DNA of 64,000 nucleotides from Mycolicibacter sp. MU0083 (GCF_963378075.1 NZ_OY726394.1:2356001-2420000); one strand, 5' to 3'. Shown: positions 1-8,747, counted from the stretch's first letter. Numbers and translations are program-made. The notes: generated by a model not told the origin, from the sequence alone.

Positions 1-680
1 CCGACGTACTCGGGGTGCTGCTGGCGCGGATCGAGGGCAAGCCGCTGCCGCAGGTGCTCGACGAACGGATCCTGGGGCCGCTGGCGATGACCGACACCGG
101 GTTCTGTGTCTCCCCCGAGGTGCGCCGCCGCAGCGCCACGATGTATCGCCTCGACGGCGACACGCTGCGCGACGACGCGATGGGTCCGGTGCCGATCAGC
201 CAACCGGCTTTCCCCAACGCCGGCGGCGGGCTGATGTCCACCGCCGACGACTACCTGGCGTTCGCCCGGATGCTGCTGGCCGACGGCGTGGTCGACGGCA
301 CCCGGATCCTGTCCCCGGAGTCGGCGCGGGCGATGCGCGCCGACCGGCTCACCGACGAGCAGAAGCAGCGCCCCTTCCTGGGCGCGCCGTTCTGGATCGG
401 CCGCGGATTCGGGCTGAACCTGTCGGTGGTCACCGATCCGGCGAAGTCGCAGACCCTGTTCGGGCCCGGCGGTGCGGGCTCGTTCGGCTGGCCGGGCGCC
501 TACGGCACCTGGTGGCAGGCCGATCCGGCCGCGGATCTGATCCTGATCTATCTGGTCCAGAACGCCCCGACGCTGACCACCGAGGCGGCCGCGGCGGTGG
601 CCGGCAATACCTCGGTCGCGAAACTGCGGGTGGCGCAACCGAAATTCGTGCGTCGCACCTACTCCGCGCTGGGGTTGTGA
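1..680 (+). CDS. Serine hydrolase, beta-lactamase/esterase family (5' partial)
   Basis: The reading frame is open from the first bases of the window and ends at TGA 678-680, so only the C-terminal part (about 225 residues) is present. The segment with PLAMTDTGF, followed by GGGLMSTADDYLAFARMLL, is typical of class C beta-lactamase/EstB-like serine hydrolases, which hydrolyse ester or amide bonds. The nucleophile motif SxxK and the Tyr motif lie upstream and cannot be checked. The first ATG in view (position 15) is internal to the domain and is not a likely start. It converges on the minus-strand monooxygenase operon, with a 7-base gap. Family is fairly certain; substrate and any link to the neighbouring operon are unknown. 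Confidence 0.75.
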   Translation, partial: DVLGVLLARIEGKPLPQVLDERILGPLAMTDTGFCVSPEVRRRSATMYRLDGDTLRDDAMGPVPISQPAFPNAGGGLMSTADDYLAFARMLLADGVVDGTRILSPESARAMRADRLTDEQKQRPFLGAPFWIGRGFGLNLSVVTDPAKSQTLFGPGGAGSFGWPGAYGTWWQADPAADLILIYLVQNAPTLTTEAAAAVAGNTSVAKLRVAQPKFVRRTYSALGL

Positions 681-687
681 GCCCAGC

Positions 688-1848
688 TCAGATCATCGCG
701 ATCGGTGAGATCTTCACCCCGGCTTCCAGCGCACCGGCCAGTTCCCGGGCGGTGTCGTAGTCGAAGACCACGTGTCCGCAGATCACGTCGACGTCGCGTT
801 TGGCCCGCTGCAGCGGGTTGGCGGTGAACTGCGCGCTGGCGCCGGAGGCTTCCAGGAGATCGGCGATGACGGCGCGGGATTCGTGCACGATGTGCGCGGC
901 CGCCGCCCGGGCGTCGGCGCGAACCGCGCGACCGATCCGTTCCCGGGCGTCCACCGCGGCCTGGATGCGGCCGACAGTATGGTCGAGCAACCCGTGCAGC
1001 GCACGCAACCGGACGCGTGCGTCGGCGAGCCGGATCTGCGCGGCCGGCTGATTCTTCTGCGCCACACCGGAATAGGCCAGCACCCGGTCGGCGAGGCGTT
1101 GGGCGAACAGGTCGGCGACCCGTTCCGCGGATCCCAGGGCGGGCATCGCGGCCACCAGTGCCAGCGCCGGCACCATCGGCCAGCGGTAGGCCGACCCGTC
1201 GTGCAGCGCAGCGCCCGGCGCGGTGCCGGAATAGATGTCGAGGACACCGACGACCCGGTGCCCCGGCACCACCGCGTCGGTGATGACGACGTCGTTGGAG
1301 CCGGTGGCCCGCATTCCCGCGGTGTGCCAGACGTCTTCGATGCGGATGTCGGCCGCCGGCAGCAGCACCAGCGCCGGATACGGCGCCTGGTCGGGCCCGC
1401 AGATCGCGCCGACCATGATCCAGTCGGCGTCGGCCACCCCGGTCGCCCACGACCAGCGCCCGGACAACCGGATACCGTCACCGTGCGGCACTCCGCGGCC
1501 GGTGGGTGCCAGCGGTGCCGGGCACAGCACCGGCCCGGCGCCGAACACCTCGTCCTGGGCCTGTTCACCGAAGAGCGCCAGCATCCAGTTGTGCAGCATG
1601 TAGAAGCCCAGCGTCCAGGCGCTCGACGCGCAGCCGTGCGCCATGCACCGGATCGGGTCCAGGATTTCCGGGAAGTCGGCCTGCCGGCCGCCGTAGCGCT
1701 CCGGCAGCAGCAGGCCGGCCAGCCCGGAGTCGCGGAACTCCTCGACGGTGGCGGCCGGCAGCCGGCGCAGTTCCTCGGCTTCGGCGGCCCGTTCGGCCAG
1801 CCGGGCGATGAATTCTTCGGTCACCCCGGGTGCCGACGTGGTTGCCAT
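688..1848 (-). CDS. Acyl-CoA-dehydrogenase-fold flavin monooxygenase (HsaA/DszC/SfnC-like)
   Basis: This 386-residue protein has the acyl-CoA dehydrogenase fold as used by two-component, reduced-flavin-dependent monooxygenases. The N-terminal helical part includes LLLPERYGG, the middle includes a SGRWSWATGVADADW segment, and the C-terminal part has NPLQRAKRDVDVICGHVVF, matching the region where HsaA and DszC relatives bind flavin. Such enzymes oxidise aromatic or organosulfur substrates using FMNH2 or FADH2 from a separate reductase, and no reductase gene is adjacent. It is the last gene of the GntR/ABC/flavoprotein operon, 6 bases after the flavoprotein stop. Together with a sulfonate-class importer this suggests organosulfur oxidation, but that is inference. 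A plain acyl-CoA dehydrogenase is the alternative. Confidence 0.75.
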   Translation of the reverse strand: MATTSAPGVTEEFIARLAERAAEAEELRRLPAATVEEFRDSGLAGLLLPERYGGRQADFPEILDPIRCMAHGCASSAWTLGFYMLHNWMLALFGEQAQDEVFGAGPVLCPAPLAPTGRGVPHGDGIRLSGRWSWATGVADADWIMVGAICGPDQAPYPALVLLPAADIRIEDVWHTAGMRATGSNDVVITDAVVPGHRVVGVLDIYSGTAPGAALHDGSAYRWPMVPALALVAAMPALGSAERVADLFAQRLADRVLAYSGVAQKNQPAAQIRLADARVRLRALHGLLDHTVGRIQAAVDARERIGRAVRADARAAAAHIVHESRAVIADLLEASGASAQFTANPLQRAKRDVDVICGHVVFDYDTARELAGALEAGVKISPIAMI

Positions 1849-1854
1849 GCCGAG

Positions 1855-4566
1855 TCAGCGTAGTGACCCGGCCGCCTGGTGTAGTGCACGGCGCGCATAC
1901 GCACGGACGTCGGCGTCATTGTCCTCGATGGCAACACCCAACGCCTCCCGGGCAGCCATATCGCATTGCGCCCAGTGGGTCAGTCCCAGTACGGCGGCCT
2001 TGCGTACATCGAGATGCGGGTCGGCGAGCACACCCGTCAACAGCGGCACCGCAGTCGCGGCAGGCGAACCGGCCAGTCCCCGGGCAGCGCCCACCCGTAC
2101 CTGCCAGGCCGAATCACGCAGGGCTGTCTCGATGACCGTGATATCGCCCGAGTCACTGCCGATCTCGCCGAGCGCGGCCAGAGCCGCCGCCCGCACCAGC
2201 GGATCCGGATCGCCGATCAGACACCGAACGGCCTCGGCTCCGCTACGCAGCGTGGCCAACGCGTTGGCCACGGCGATACGCACCTCGCGATTGGTGTCGC
2301 CGACGGCGGTGGCCACCGTCTCGGCGTCATCGACCGAGACCAGGGCTCGCACCGCTTCGATGCGCACACGGTGGTCGGGATCTGCCAGAGCGGCCCGGTA
2401 GTGTTCCCTATCCCCGGCACGCCTGCTGGACAGCAGATAGAGCACACATGCCCGTACCACCGGGTCCGGCGAATCTCGTTGCGCAACAACCAATGCCGGA
2501 TCTGCCACGACCTCGACCAGTTCGCGTACCCCGTCGGCCGCAGTCCGGCGCACCGCGGCGTCGGCGTCGGCGAGCGCGCCGTAGAGCGCGGCGGCGTAGC
2601 CGTCCGGAGTGTGTTCGGTCAGTGCGGCGACCGCAGTGCGTCGTACCGCCGGATCGGGATCGGCGAGGAACCCGGCCAGATCCGCCAGGTCCGGCTCGTC
2701 CAGCGCGACCACGGCTGCGATCCGCGGGGACGGTGGCTGCACCTCGGCCGAGCCGGTGACCCGCGATCGCGCATTCGCCGGTGCCTGGCTGCCGGCCAGC
2801 GGCGGCTGGGCCACCGCGCGCACGGTCTGATCCACCGGCGGTAGCCCATCGAACTCGGGAACCGGAACGATATACGGCGCGACCGGCCGCTTGAGGAATT
2901 CCATGGCGCCGTTGTCCCGCTTACGCACATTGAGGTGGTAGCCCCACAGCTCGTCGTCGCGCCCGGGCAGATCGGCTCGCTCGTGATAGAGGCCCCATCG
3001 GGATTCAGTGCGGGTCAGTGACGACCGTGCGGCCAGCTCAGCGCAGTCCCGGATGAACGACACTTCGACGGCACGCATCAGTTCGTGCGGGGTTCGGGCG
3101 CCCATCTCGGCAATCTCGCCGCGCATCCGCTCGAAGGTCTGCACCGCCAGTGACAGCTTGGCAGCGGATTTCGGCGGCGCCACATAGTCGTTGACGAATC
3201 GTCGCAGTTTGTACTCGACCTGCGGCTGAGGTGGGCCGTCCGGATGACGCAGCGGACGATAGATCAACTCATGGGCGTCGGCGAGCTGCTCGTGGGGCAG
3301 CTCCCCCGGCGCTTCCAGCCCGGCCAGCGTAGACGCCGCGTGCGCCCCGGCCAGATCGCCGAATACGAATGCTCCGATCATGTAGTTGTGCGGGACGCAG
3401 GCCAGATCACCGGCCGCGTACAACCCCGGAACCGTGGTGCGAGCGTGCTCGTCCACCCATACTCCCGACGCCGAATGCCCTGAGCACAAACCGATCTCGG
3501 AGATGTGCATCTCGATATCATGCGTCCGGTAGTCGTGGCCGCGATTGGCATGAAAGGTGCCGCGGGTAGGGCGTTCGGTGGTGTGCAGGATGCTCTCCAG
3601 CGCCGACAGCGTCTCGTGGGGCAGGTGCGACACCTTCAGATAGATCGGCCCCCGCGCGGAGTCGATCTCAGATTTGACCTCGGCCATCATCTGCCCGGAC
3701 CAGTAGTCGGAGTCCACGAAACGCTCGCCCAGTGCGTTCACCTGATACCCGCCAAACGGATTGGCCACATACGCGCAGGCCGGACCGTTATAGTCCTTGA
3801 TCAGCGGATTCACCTGAAAGCATTCGATGCCGGACAGCTCAGCTCCGGCGTGATAGGCCATCGAATAGCCGTCACCGGCGTTGGTGGGATTCTCGTAGGT
3901 GCCGTACAGATAACCCGACGAGGGCAGACCCAGCCGACCACACGGCCCGGTGGCCAGGATCACCGCCTTGGCCCCGACCGCGACGAAATCACCGGTTCGG
4001 GTGTTCAAGGCGGCCGCACCGACTGCCCGGCCCTCTCGGGTGAGCACCCGGACCGGCATCAGCCGGTTCTCGATGCGGATCTTCTCCCGCATCTTGCGTT
4101 GCCGCAGCACGCGGTAGAGCGCCTTCTTGACGTCTTTGCCCTCCGGCATCGGCAGCACGTAGGAGCCGGAGCGGTGCACCCGGCGTACGGCGTATTCGCC
4201 GTGTTCATCCTTCTCGAACTTCACGCCGTAGCGCTCCAACCGCTGCACCATGGCGAATCCGCGGGTCGCGGTCTGATATACCGTGCGCTGGTTGACGATG
4301 CCGTCGTTGGCGCGAGTGATCTCGGCGACGTAATCCCCGGGTTCCGCTTTGCCGGGGATCACGGCGTTGTTCACACCATCCATGCCCATCGCCAGTGCCC
4401 CGGAGTGACGGACATGGGCCTTCTCCAACAACAGCACCCGCGCGCCGTGCTCGGCGGCGGTGAGTGCGGCCATCGTTCCGGCGGTTCCGCCCCCGATCAC
4501 CAACACGTCACAGTCCAACCGCTGCGGCGCCGTGACGTCGGGAATCTGCATGAACGACTGGGTCAT
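1855..4566 (-). CDS. AprA/fumarate-reductase-like FAD flavoprotein fused to C-terminal HEAT repeats
   Basis: This is a 903-residue protein. Residues 25-30 (GGGTAG) with an acidic residue at 48 form the FAD-binding Rossmann motif of the succinate dehydrogenase/fumarate reductase/adenylylsulfate reductase flavoprotein family. The segments NAGDGYSMAYHAGAELSG and HISEIGLCSGHSASGVWV, and the later AAGDLACVPHNYMIGAF, look closer to AprA-type than to SdhA-type proteins. A SdhA/AprA C-terminal region (RTESRWGLYHERAD) follows near residue 540. From about residue 620 to the end there are repeated units of the form DPDPAVRRTAVAAL, that is HEAT/PBS-lyase-type repeats, not usual in this family. The gene overlaps the ABC ATPase gene by ATGA at 4563-4566 and shares an operon with a ferredoxin that could supply its iron-sulfur partner. 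Oxidoreductase role is likely; substrate is unknown. Confidence 0.8.
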   Translation of the reverse strand: MTQSFMQIPDVTAPQRLDCDVLVIGGGTAGTMAALTAAEHGARVLLLEKAHVRHSGALAMGMDGVNNAVIPGKAEPGDYVAEITRANDGIVNQRTVYQTATRGFAMVQRLERYGVKFEKDEHGEYAVRRVHRSGSYVLPMPEGKDVKKALYRVLRQRKMREKIRIENRLMPVRVLTREGRAVGAAALNTRTGDFVAVGAKAVILATGPCGRLGLPSSGYLYGTYENPTNAGDGYSMAYHAGAELSGIECFQVNPLIKDYNGPACAYVANPFGGYQVNALGERFVDSDYWSGQMMAEVKSEIDSARGPIYLKVSHLPHETLSALESILHTTERPTRGTFHANRGHDYRTHDIEMHISEIGLCSGHSASGVWVDEHARTTVPGLYAAGDLACVPHNYMIGAFVFGDLAGAHAASTLAGLEAPGELPHEQLADAHELIYRPLRHPDGPPQPQVEYKLRRFVNDYVAPPKSAAKLSLAVQTFERMRGEIAEMGARTPHELMRAVEVSFIRDCAELAARSSLTRTESRWGLYHERADLPGRDDELWGYHLNVRKRDNGAMEFLKRPVAPYIVPVPEFDGLPPVDQTVRAVAQPPLAGSQAPANARSRVTGSAEVQPPSPRIAAVVALDEPDLADLAGFLADPDPAVRRTAVAALTEHTPDGYAAALYGALADADAAVRRTAADGVRELVEVVADPALVVAQRDSPDPVVRACVLYLLSSRRAGDREHYRAALADPDHRVRIEAVRALVSVDDAETVATAVGDTNREVRIAVANALATLRSGAEAVRCLIGDPDPLVRAAALAALGEIGSDSGDITVIETALRDSAWQVRVGAARGLAGSPAATAVPLLTGVLADPHLDVRKAAVLGLTHWAQCDMAAREALGVAIEDNDADVRAYARRALHQAAGSLR

Positions 4567-5294
4567 GGGTGCTCCAATGCGGTGAGGATGGCGGCGCGCA
4601 ACTCGGGTTCGGCGCGCGCGCTGCGTGGTTCGGGTACGTCGATGAGTGCTCGCAGCGGCTGCCCGGCGCGCCCGAGCACCGCCACCCGGTCCCCCAATGC
4701 CAATGCCTCATCGACGTCGTGGGTGACAAACACGATCGTGGTGGGATGCGACCGCCAGGTCTCGATCAGCAGTGCCTGCATGGCGGTGCGAGTCGCGCTG
4801 TCCAGAGCGCCGAACGGTTCGTCCATCATTACCGCGCGCGGCGCACCGGCCAGCCCCCGTGCCAGCTGCACCCGTTGCCGCATCCCCCCGGAGAGGTTGT
4901 TTGGCAGGTAGTCGCCGAAACCGGTCAGTCCCAGCTCGACGATCCACCGGTCGGCTTGGAGTCGGCGGCCGCTGCGCGGTACGCCACGCAGCCGTAACGC
5001 CAGTTCGATGTTGGAGCGCACCGATCGCCACGGCAACAGTGCGTTGTCCTGGAACACCACACCCCGGTCCCCGGAGGTGGTCCGCACCGCGGCGCCGTCC
5101 GCCAGCACCTGCCCTCGATCAGGCGCCAGCAGTCCGGCCAGCGCACGCAGCACCGTCGACTTGCCACATCCGGACGGGCCGGTCAGTACCAGGATCTCGC
5201 CGGGGCACACGGCCAGACTCAGGTCGTCGATCACGGCGGTTTCGGTGTAGGACAGCCGAACCCGATCCAGTGCCAGGCTCATACCGGCGGTCAT
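4563..5294 (-). CDS. ABC transporter ATPase, sulfonate/nitrate/taurine class
   Basis: This 243-residue protein has all the nucleotide-binding motifs: Walker A GPSGCGKST (about residues 39-47), signature LSGGMRQRVQLARGL, Walker B AVMMDEPFGALD and the H-loop in VFVTHDVDEAL. The wording of the signature and the switch region matches the SsuB/TauB/NrtD class that energises uptake of sulfonates, taurine, nitrate or thiamine precursors. It sits between the permease (ATGA overlap at 5291-5294) and the flavoprotein (ATGA overlap), so importer and oxidoreductase are probably made together. Class is near certain; cargo is not determinable from the sequence. Confidence 0.92.
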   Translation of the reverse strand: MTAGMSLALDRVRLSYTETAVIDDLSLAVCPGEILVLTGPSGCGKSTVLRALAGLLAPDRGQVLADGAAVRTTSGDRGVVFQDNALLPWRSVRSNIELALRLRGVPRSGRRLQADRWIVELGLTGFGDYLPNNLSGGMRQRVQLARGLAGAPRAVMMDEPFGALDSATRTAMQALLIETWRSHPTTIVFVTHDVDEALALGDRVAVLGRAGQPLRALIDVPEPRSARAEPELRAAILTALEHP

Positions 5295-6136
5295 CGCGCG
5301 TCCAGTGCGCTACGGGGTAGCCAGCGAGTCAGCCGCCGCCCGACAACCTCCACGGCCGCCGAGGTGGCGAAGCCCAAGACACCGATGGTGATGATCCCGA
5401 CGAAGACCTCCGGATAGGCCAGCACTGTGTAGGCCTGCCAGGTCCGGTACCCGATGCCCAGCCGCCCGGAGATCATCTCCGCGGAGATCACGCAGATCCA
5501 CGACACACCCATTCCGACTGACAGGCCGCCGAACACGCCGGGCAGGATTCCAGGAATCACCACCTGGCTCAACACATCCCATCGCCCACCGCCCAGCGTG
5601 CGCACGGAGTCCTCCCACAGCGTCGGCAACGCACGTACCGCGTGGCGGGTACTGACCAGAATCGGGAAGAACGCGGCCAGAAAGGTAATGAACACGATGC
5701 CCTGTTCGCCGGCCGGGAACAGCAGGATAGCTACCGGAACCAACGCTATCGCCGGGATCGGCCGAACCAGTTCGGTCAGTGGGCCCAGCACGTCGGCGGC
5801 CAGTCGGGAGCGACCCAAGAGAATTCCGGTGGCCACGCCGGCCCCCGCGGCCAGACCAAATCCGGTGAGGATCCGGACCAGCGACTGGGCCAGATCCAAC
5901 CAGTACGCCTCGGTGCCCAGCCGGTTCAGCAAGGTGGCGGATATCTCACCAACGGTGGGCAGGGTGTCGAAGCGCAGCCAACAGCGCACGTCGGCGACGG
6001 TCAGCAACTGCCACACGCCGACCGCGAAGGCCACCGACATCAACCGGACCAACCATGAGTGCCCGGATTTCCGGGGGCGCGCCACCGCATCGTATGTCGC
6101 CGACACCGGCTGTGCCCCGGTTACCACCGCGGTCAC
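5291..6136 (-). CDS. ABC transporter permease, SsuC/TauC class
   Basis: This 281-residue inner-membrane protein has about six hydrophobic segments. The binding-protein-dependent transport domain carries the EAA-type loop near LPTLWEDSVRTLGGGRWDVLSQVVIPGILPGV, which docks to the ATPase. The segment LVRPIPAIALVPVAILLF is typical of the sulfonate/taurine/nitrate permease subfamily. Four-base ATGA overlaps join it to the substrate-binding lipoprotein upstream (6133-6136) and the ATPase downstream. One permease gene implies a homodimeric channel, as usual for this class. Confidence in the class is high. Confidence 0.92.
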   Translation of the reverse strand: MTAVVTGAQPVSATYDAVARPRKSGHSWLVRLMSVAFAVGVWQLLTVADVRCWLRFDTLPTVGEISATLLNRLGTEAYWLDLAQSLVRILTGFGLAAGAGVATGILLGRSRLAADVLGPLTELVRPIPAIALVPVAILLFPAGEQGIVFITFLAAFFPILVSTRHAVRALPTLWEDSVRTLGGGRWDVLSQVVIPGILPGVFGGLSVGMGVSWICVISAEMISGRLGIGYRTWQAYTVLAYPEVFVGIITIGVLGFATSAAVEVVGRRLTRWLPRSALDAR

Positions 6137-7497
6137 ACCCCACCTGCCAGTGCCTGCCGGTAGTCCAGCACCACGGCGCCGGGGTGGCCGGCAGCGTAGC
6201 GTCGAGCCCCCGAGGCGGTGTCGAATGCCAGGTATCTGACCCCGTCGCGAACCCAGGCCGACTTGTCGGCAAACCAGCGGGTACCCAGCTCGGCATCGTG
6301 CACATAAGCCGCGCGGATCCCATCGCCGCGTGCTTCGGCGGCCCGCACAGCGTCGAGTAACCCATTGGAATCGGCCACGGGCACCGTGGTTTCGGATCCG
6401 TCGAGCCAGAGTTCCCCGCCGTTCGTGACGGGCTTGTCCAGTGCAGCTGATGCCTTGTCGTAGTCCAGCTTCCGATCCCTGAATACCGCCCGTAGCGGTC
6501 CGTCCTCGACGAATCCGTCCACATCGAAGTCGCCGAGGCCATCGAAGTCGCCGATCGACTTCAAGTAGGGCACGTCGTTCTTCAATGCCGCGACCAGCTC
6601 CGGTTTGAGGGTGGTGTCGAACGAGGTACCGCCGGGACCGTTGTAGAGATAGACGACTTCCTGCGGCAGACCGCTCCCCTCGGCGACGATGCGGGCCGCC
6701 TCCAAAGGTTTACGGTTCAAAAATTCCGTTGCATCCAGCTGAGCCTGCAGGAACGCGTCAAGCACCTCCGGGTGAGCCTGCGCGTATCCACGACGAACCA
6801 CCACACCGTGCAGCGTCGGGTAATCGAGTTCGGCACCGTCGTAGAGCAGTCGCGCTCGGTCCTGGTATACCAATAGGCCCGGCCAGGCCACGAACTGCGA
6901 CAGGCCCTGAATCTGACCGGATTCCAATGCCGCGGCACCGACCTGAGGCTGCTGGTTGAGGACCTCGACCCCCGTCGTACCCGTACCGGCCAGGGCCCGC
7001 ATCAAGGTGCCGTGGCCGGCCGAGCCGACGCTGGCCGACACCTTGGCGCCGGCCAGGTCGGCCAAGGTACCGGCGTCCGAGTCGGGCCTGACCACCACCA
7101 TGTTCAGTGCCCCGGCCCGGTGGTACGCGGTCAGAGACACGATCGCGGTCCGAGCCTGCTCGTTGCCCTGGGTCCGGACGCCGTTGATCAGCATCGGGTA
7201 GTCGCCCATCGAGCCGATGTCGATCTTCTCGGCGAGCATCTGCGCGGTGATCGGAGCCCCGGTGTCGTAGTCCTGCCAGTCGACCCGGTAGCGGGTACCC
7301 GTACGGCCGGTGATGTCGGCGAGCCGACGTTCCAGGTAGCCGCGAGCGCGCAACAGCGTACCGGCGGTGGCGGTGTTGATGGTCTTCGACTGGTAACCGA
7401 TCACCACGTCGACGGAATCACCCGCCGGGGCGGATTCCAGCGAGCAGCCGGCCACGACGAGGACCGTCGTGGTTAGCAGAATCAAGAACTTCTTCAT
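6133..7497 (-). CDS. ABC transporter substrate-binding lipoprotein with extra C-terminal domain
   Basis: This 454-residue protein begins with a lipoprotein signal peptide and lipobox VVAGC (Cys18), so it should be anchored outside the membrane. Residues about 30-330 form a SsuA/NMT1-type binding protein: IGYQSKTINTATAGTLLRARG, then MLAEKIDIGSMGDYPML and LADLAGAKVSASVGSAGHGT. Typical SsuA proteins have 310-340 residues, so over 100 are additional. The tail from about residue 385 (AYVHDAELGTRWFADKSAWV, later YLAFDTASGARRYAAGH) is reminiscent of NosL-type domains, a weak match made by eye. It overlaps the permease gene by ATGA. A GGTG-rich Shine-Dalgarno lies just upstream of ATG 7497. The ligand is unknown. 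Confidence 0.85.
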   Translation of the reverse strand: MKKFLILLTTTVLVVAGCSLESAPAGDSVDVVIGYQSKTINTATAGTLLRARGYLERRLADITGRTGTRYRVDWQDYDTGAPITAQMLAEKIDIGSMGDYPMLINGVRTQGNEQARTAIVSLTAYHRAGALNMVVVRPDSDAGTLADLAGAKVSASVGSAGHGTLMRALAGTGTTGVEVLNQQPQVGAAALESGQIQGLSQFVAWPGLLVYQDRARLLYDGAELDYPTLHGVVVRRGYAQAHPEVLDAFLQAQLDATEFLNRKPLEAARIVAEGSGLPQEVVYLYNGPGGTSFDTTLKPELVAALKNDVPYLKSIGDFDGLGDFDVDGFVEDGPLRAVFRDRKLDYDKASAALDKPVTNGGELWLDGSETTVPVADSNGLLDAVRAAEARGDGIRAAYVHDAELGTRWFADKSAWVRDGVRYLAFDTASGARRYAAGHPGAVVLDYRQALAGGV

Positions 7498-7521
7498 GAA
7501 ACACCTTGTAGATCAGGGCTT

Positions 7522-7749
7522 TTAGCGAAGGAGGTAAGGCATGTTGACGGTAACCGCGCCGGTCGGACAACGGGCCGCGCACGGGCCGCAGTACCAGCAC
7601 TCGTCGACATGCATGAAGGCTTTGCCGTTGTCCGGGTTGATCGCCAGCGAATCCAGCGGGCAGATGTCGACGCACAGCGTGCAGCCCTGGATGCACAGCG
7701 ACTCGTCGATCGTCACCGGAACATCGGAACGGTTGTTGACCAGTGTCAT
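7522..7749 (-). CDS. Small 2[4Fe-4S] ferredoxin
   Basis: This 75-residue protein has two cysteine clusters. The first is CIQGCTLCVDIC (Cys19, 23, 26, 30; spacing CX3CX2CX3C) and the second is CWYCGPCAARC (Cys51, 54, 57, 61; spacing CX2CX2CX3C), each followed by Pro. This is the bacterial dicluster ferredoxin pattern, with one extra residue in the first spacing. It overlaps the GntR regulator gene by ATGA at 7746-7749 and precedes the ABC importer genes. An AprB-like or electron-donor role to the AprA-like flavoprotein of the same operon is the natural inference. Confidence 0.9.
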   Translation of the reverse strand: MTLVNNRSDVPVTIDESLCIQGCTLCVDICPLDSLAINPDNGKAFMHVDECWYCGPCAARCPTGAVTVNMPYLLR

Positions 7750-8489
7750 GGATCACTCCTTGTCAGGGTGCCGCGCATGGTGACGCGGTCACCGCGCAAT
7801 CGGATGTATTCGAGGTCGACGGGCCGGCCGTCTTCGAGGCCGGTGAGCCGCTCCAGCATCAGTAGTGCCGCGCCGCCGGGCAGCTGCAGCAGGGCCGCGG
7901 CGTGCGGGTCCGCCGGGATCGCCTCCAGCGCCAGAGTGGCATCGCCCAGGCGTTGCCCGCTGATCTGCTCGATCAGCGGAAACACGTCTCGAAACTCCAG
8001 CGGATGGGCCAATACAGCCATACCGATGTCGGGTACCAGGTAGGTCTGGTCCAGGCTCAGCGGTAGGTCACCGAGGTAGCGCAGTCGTTCGATGAACACC
8101 ACGTCGGCTCCGGCGGCCAGCCCCAGCCGTCGGGCCACCGACGGCGGGGCGGCCACGGTCGCGGCCGCCCGCACTTCGTTGCGTATCTCGGCGTACCCAT
8201 CGAATGTCTCCTGCAGGCCTCGCAATGCGTCCAGTCCGTGGTCGTACTTGTGTTGCGCTACGCGCGTGCCGGTCCGGGGACCGCGATGGATCAGCCCTTC
8301 AGCCTTCAGCCCGGCCAGGGCCTCGCGAACGATGTTGCGGGAAACCACGAACTCCGTGGCAAGCTCCGCCTCACCGGGAAGCTCGTCCCCGTATGCGCCG
8401 GCGTGGATCTGATGACGCAGCAGGTCGGCGACCTGCCGGGACCGGTCGGCCCGGCGAAGCGGTTGCGGTGATACACGGGCTTGGGCCAT
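7746..8489 (-). CDS. GntR-family transcriptional regulator with UTRA domain (HutC subfamily)
   Basis: This 247-residue protein starts with a winged helix (about residues 20-85: LLRHQIHAGAYGDELPGEAELATEFVVSRNIVREALAGLKAEGLI), the classic GntR DNA-binding module. A UTRA ligand-binding domain follows (LRYLGDLPLSLDQTYLVPD and later AAALLQLPGGAALLMLERL). UTRA-type regulators usually repress a transport or catabolic operon until a small effector binds. As first gene of the operon it probably controls itself and the importer/flavoprotein genes. The 258-base gap to the divergent nuclease gene is the likely operator site. The effector cannot be named from sequence. Confidence 0.9.
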   Translation of the reverse strand: MAQARVSPQPLRRADRSRQVADLLRHQIHAGAYGDELPGEAELATEFVVSRNIVREALAGLKAEGLIHRGPRTGTRVAQHKYDHGLDALRGLQETFDGYAEIRNEVRAAATVAAPPSVARRLGLAAGADVVFIERLRYLGDLPLSLDQTYLVPDIGMAVLAHPLEFRDVFPLIEQISGQRLGDATLALEAIPADPHAAALLQLPGGAALLMLERLTGLEDGRPVDLEYIRLRGDRVTMRGTLTRSDP

Positions 8490-8747
8490 GCGGAAACGCT
8501 AAAGGCGCGACAACCTCCGACGACAGCGCGGCGAATTCCGATGATCGACGGCTGCATTCATTGCGCCACCGGGAACCTTGTGGCTGCCTGCGGATATTCA
8601 CGGCCGCACGCGCATTGCGCCGCAGGCTCGCCCACCACCCGGTTAACAATCGCGGTGAGGTAAACCACCTCGGCATCGGACCCTCGCGCCGGAACTCGCA
8701 ACCCGCCCCACTAACGGATGAGCCGCCGTTGCCCTAGCCTCGCCGCT
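8490..8747. promoter_or_regulatory. Divergent intergenic region with candidate operator
   Basis: This gap lies between the divergently transcribed GntR gene and nuclease gene and must hold both promoters. One inverted repeat is visible at 8657-8671 (GAGGT, five bases, ACCTC), a possible operator. No clear -35/-10 pair could be assigned. The call rests on position plus the repeat only. Confidence 0.35.

Noticed and set aside
772..1863. Long plus-strand reading frame opposite the monooxygenase gene
   Set aside because: It is the reverse shadow of a high-GC gene. Its translation is rich in Arg/Gly/His/Val with no family pattern, and the minus strand has a clear acyl-CoA-dehydrogenase fold.
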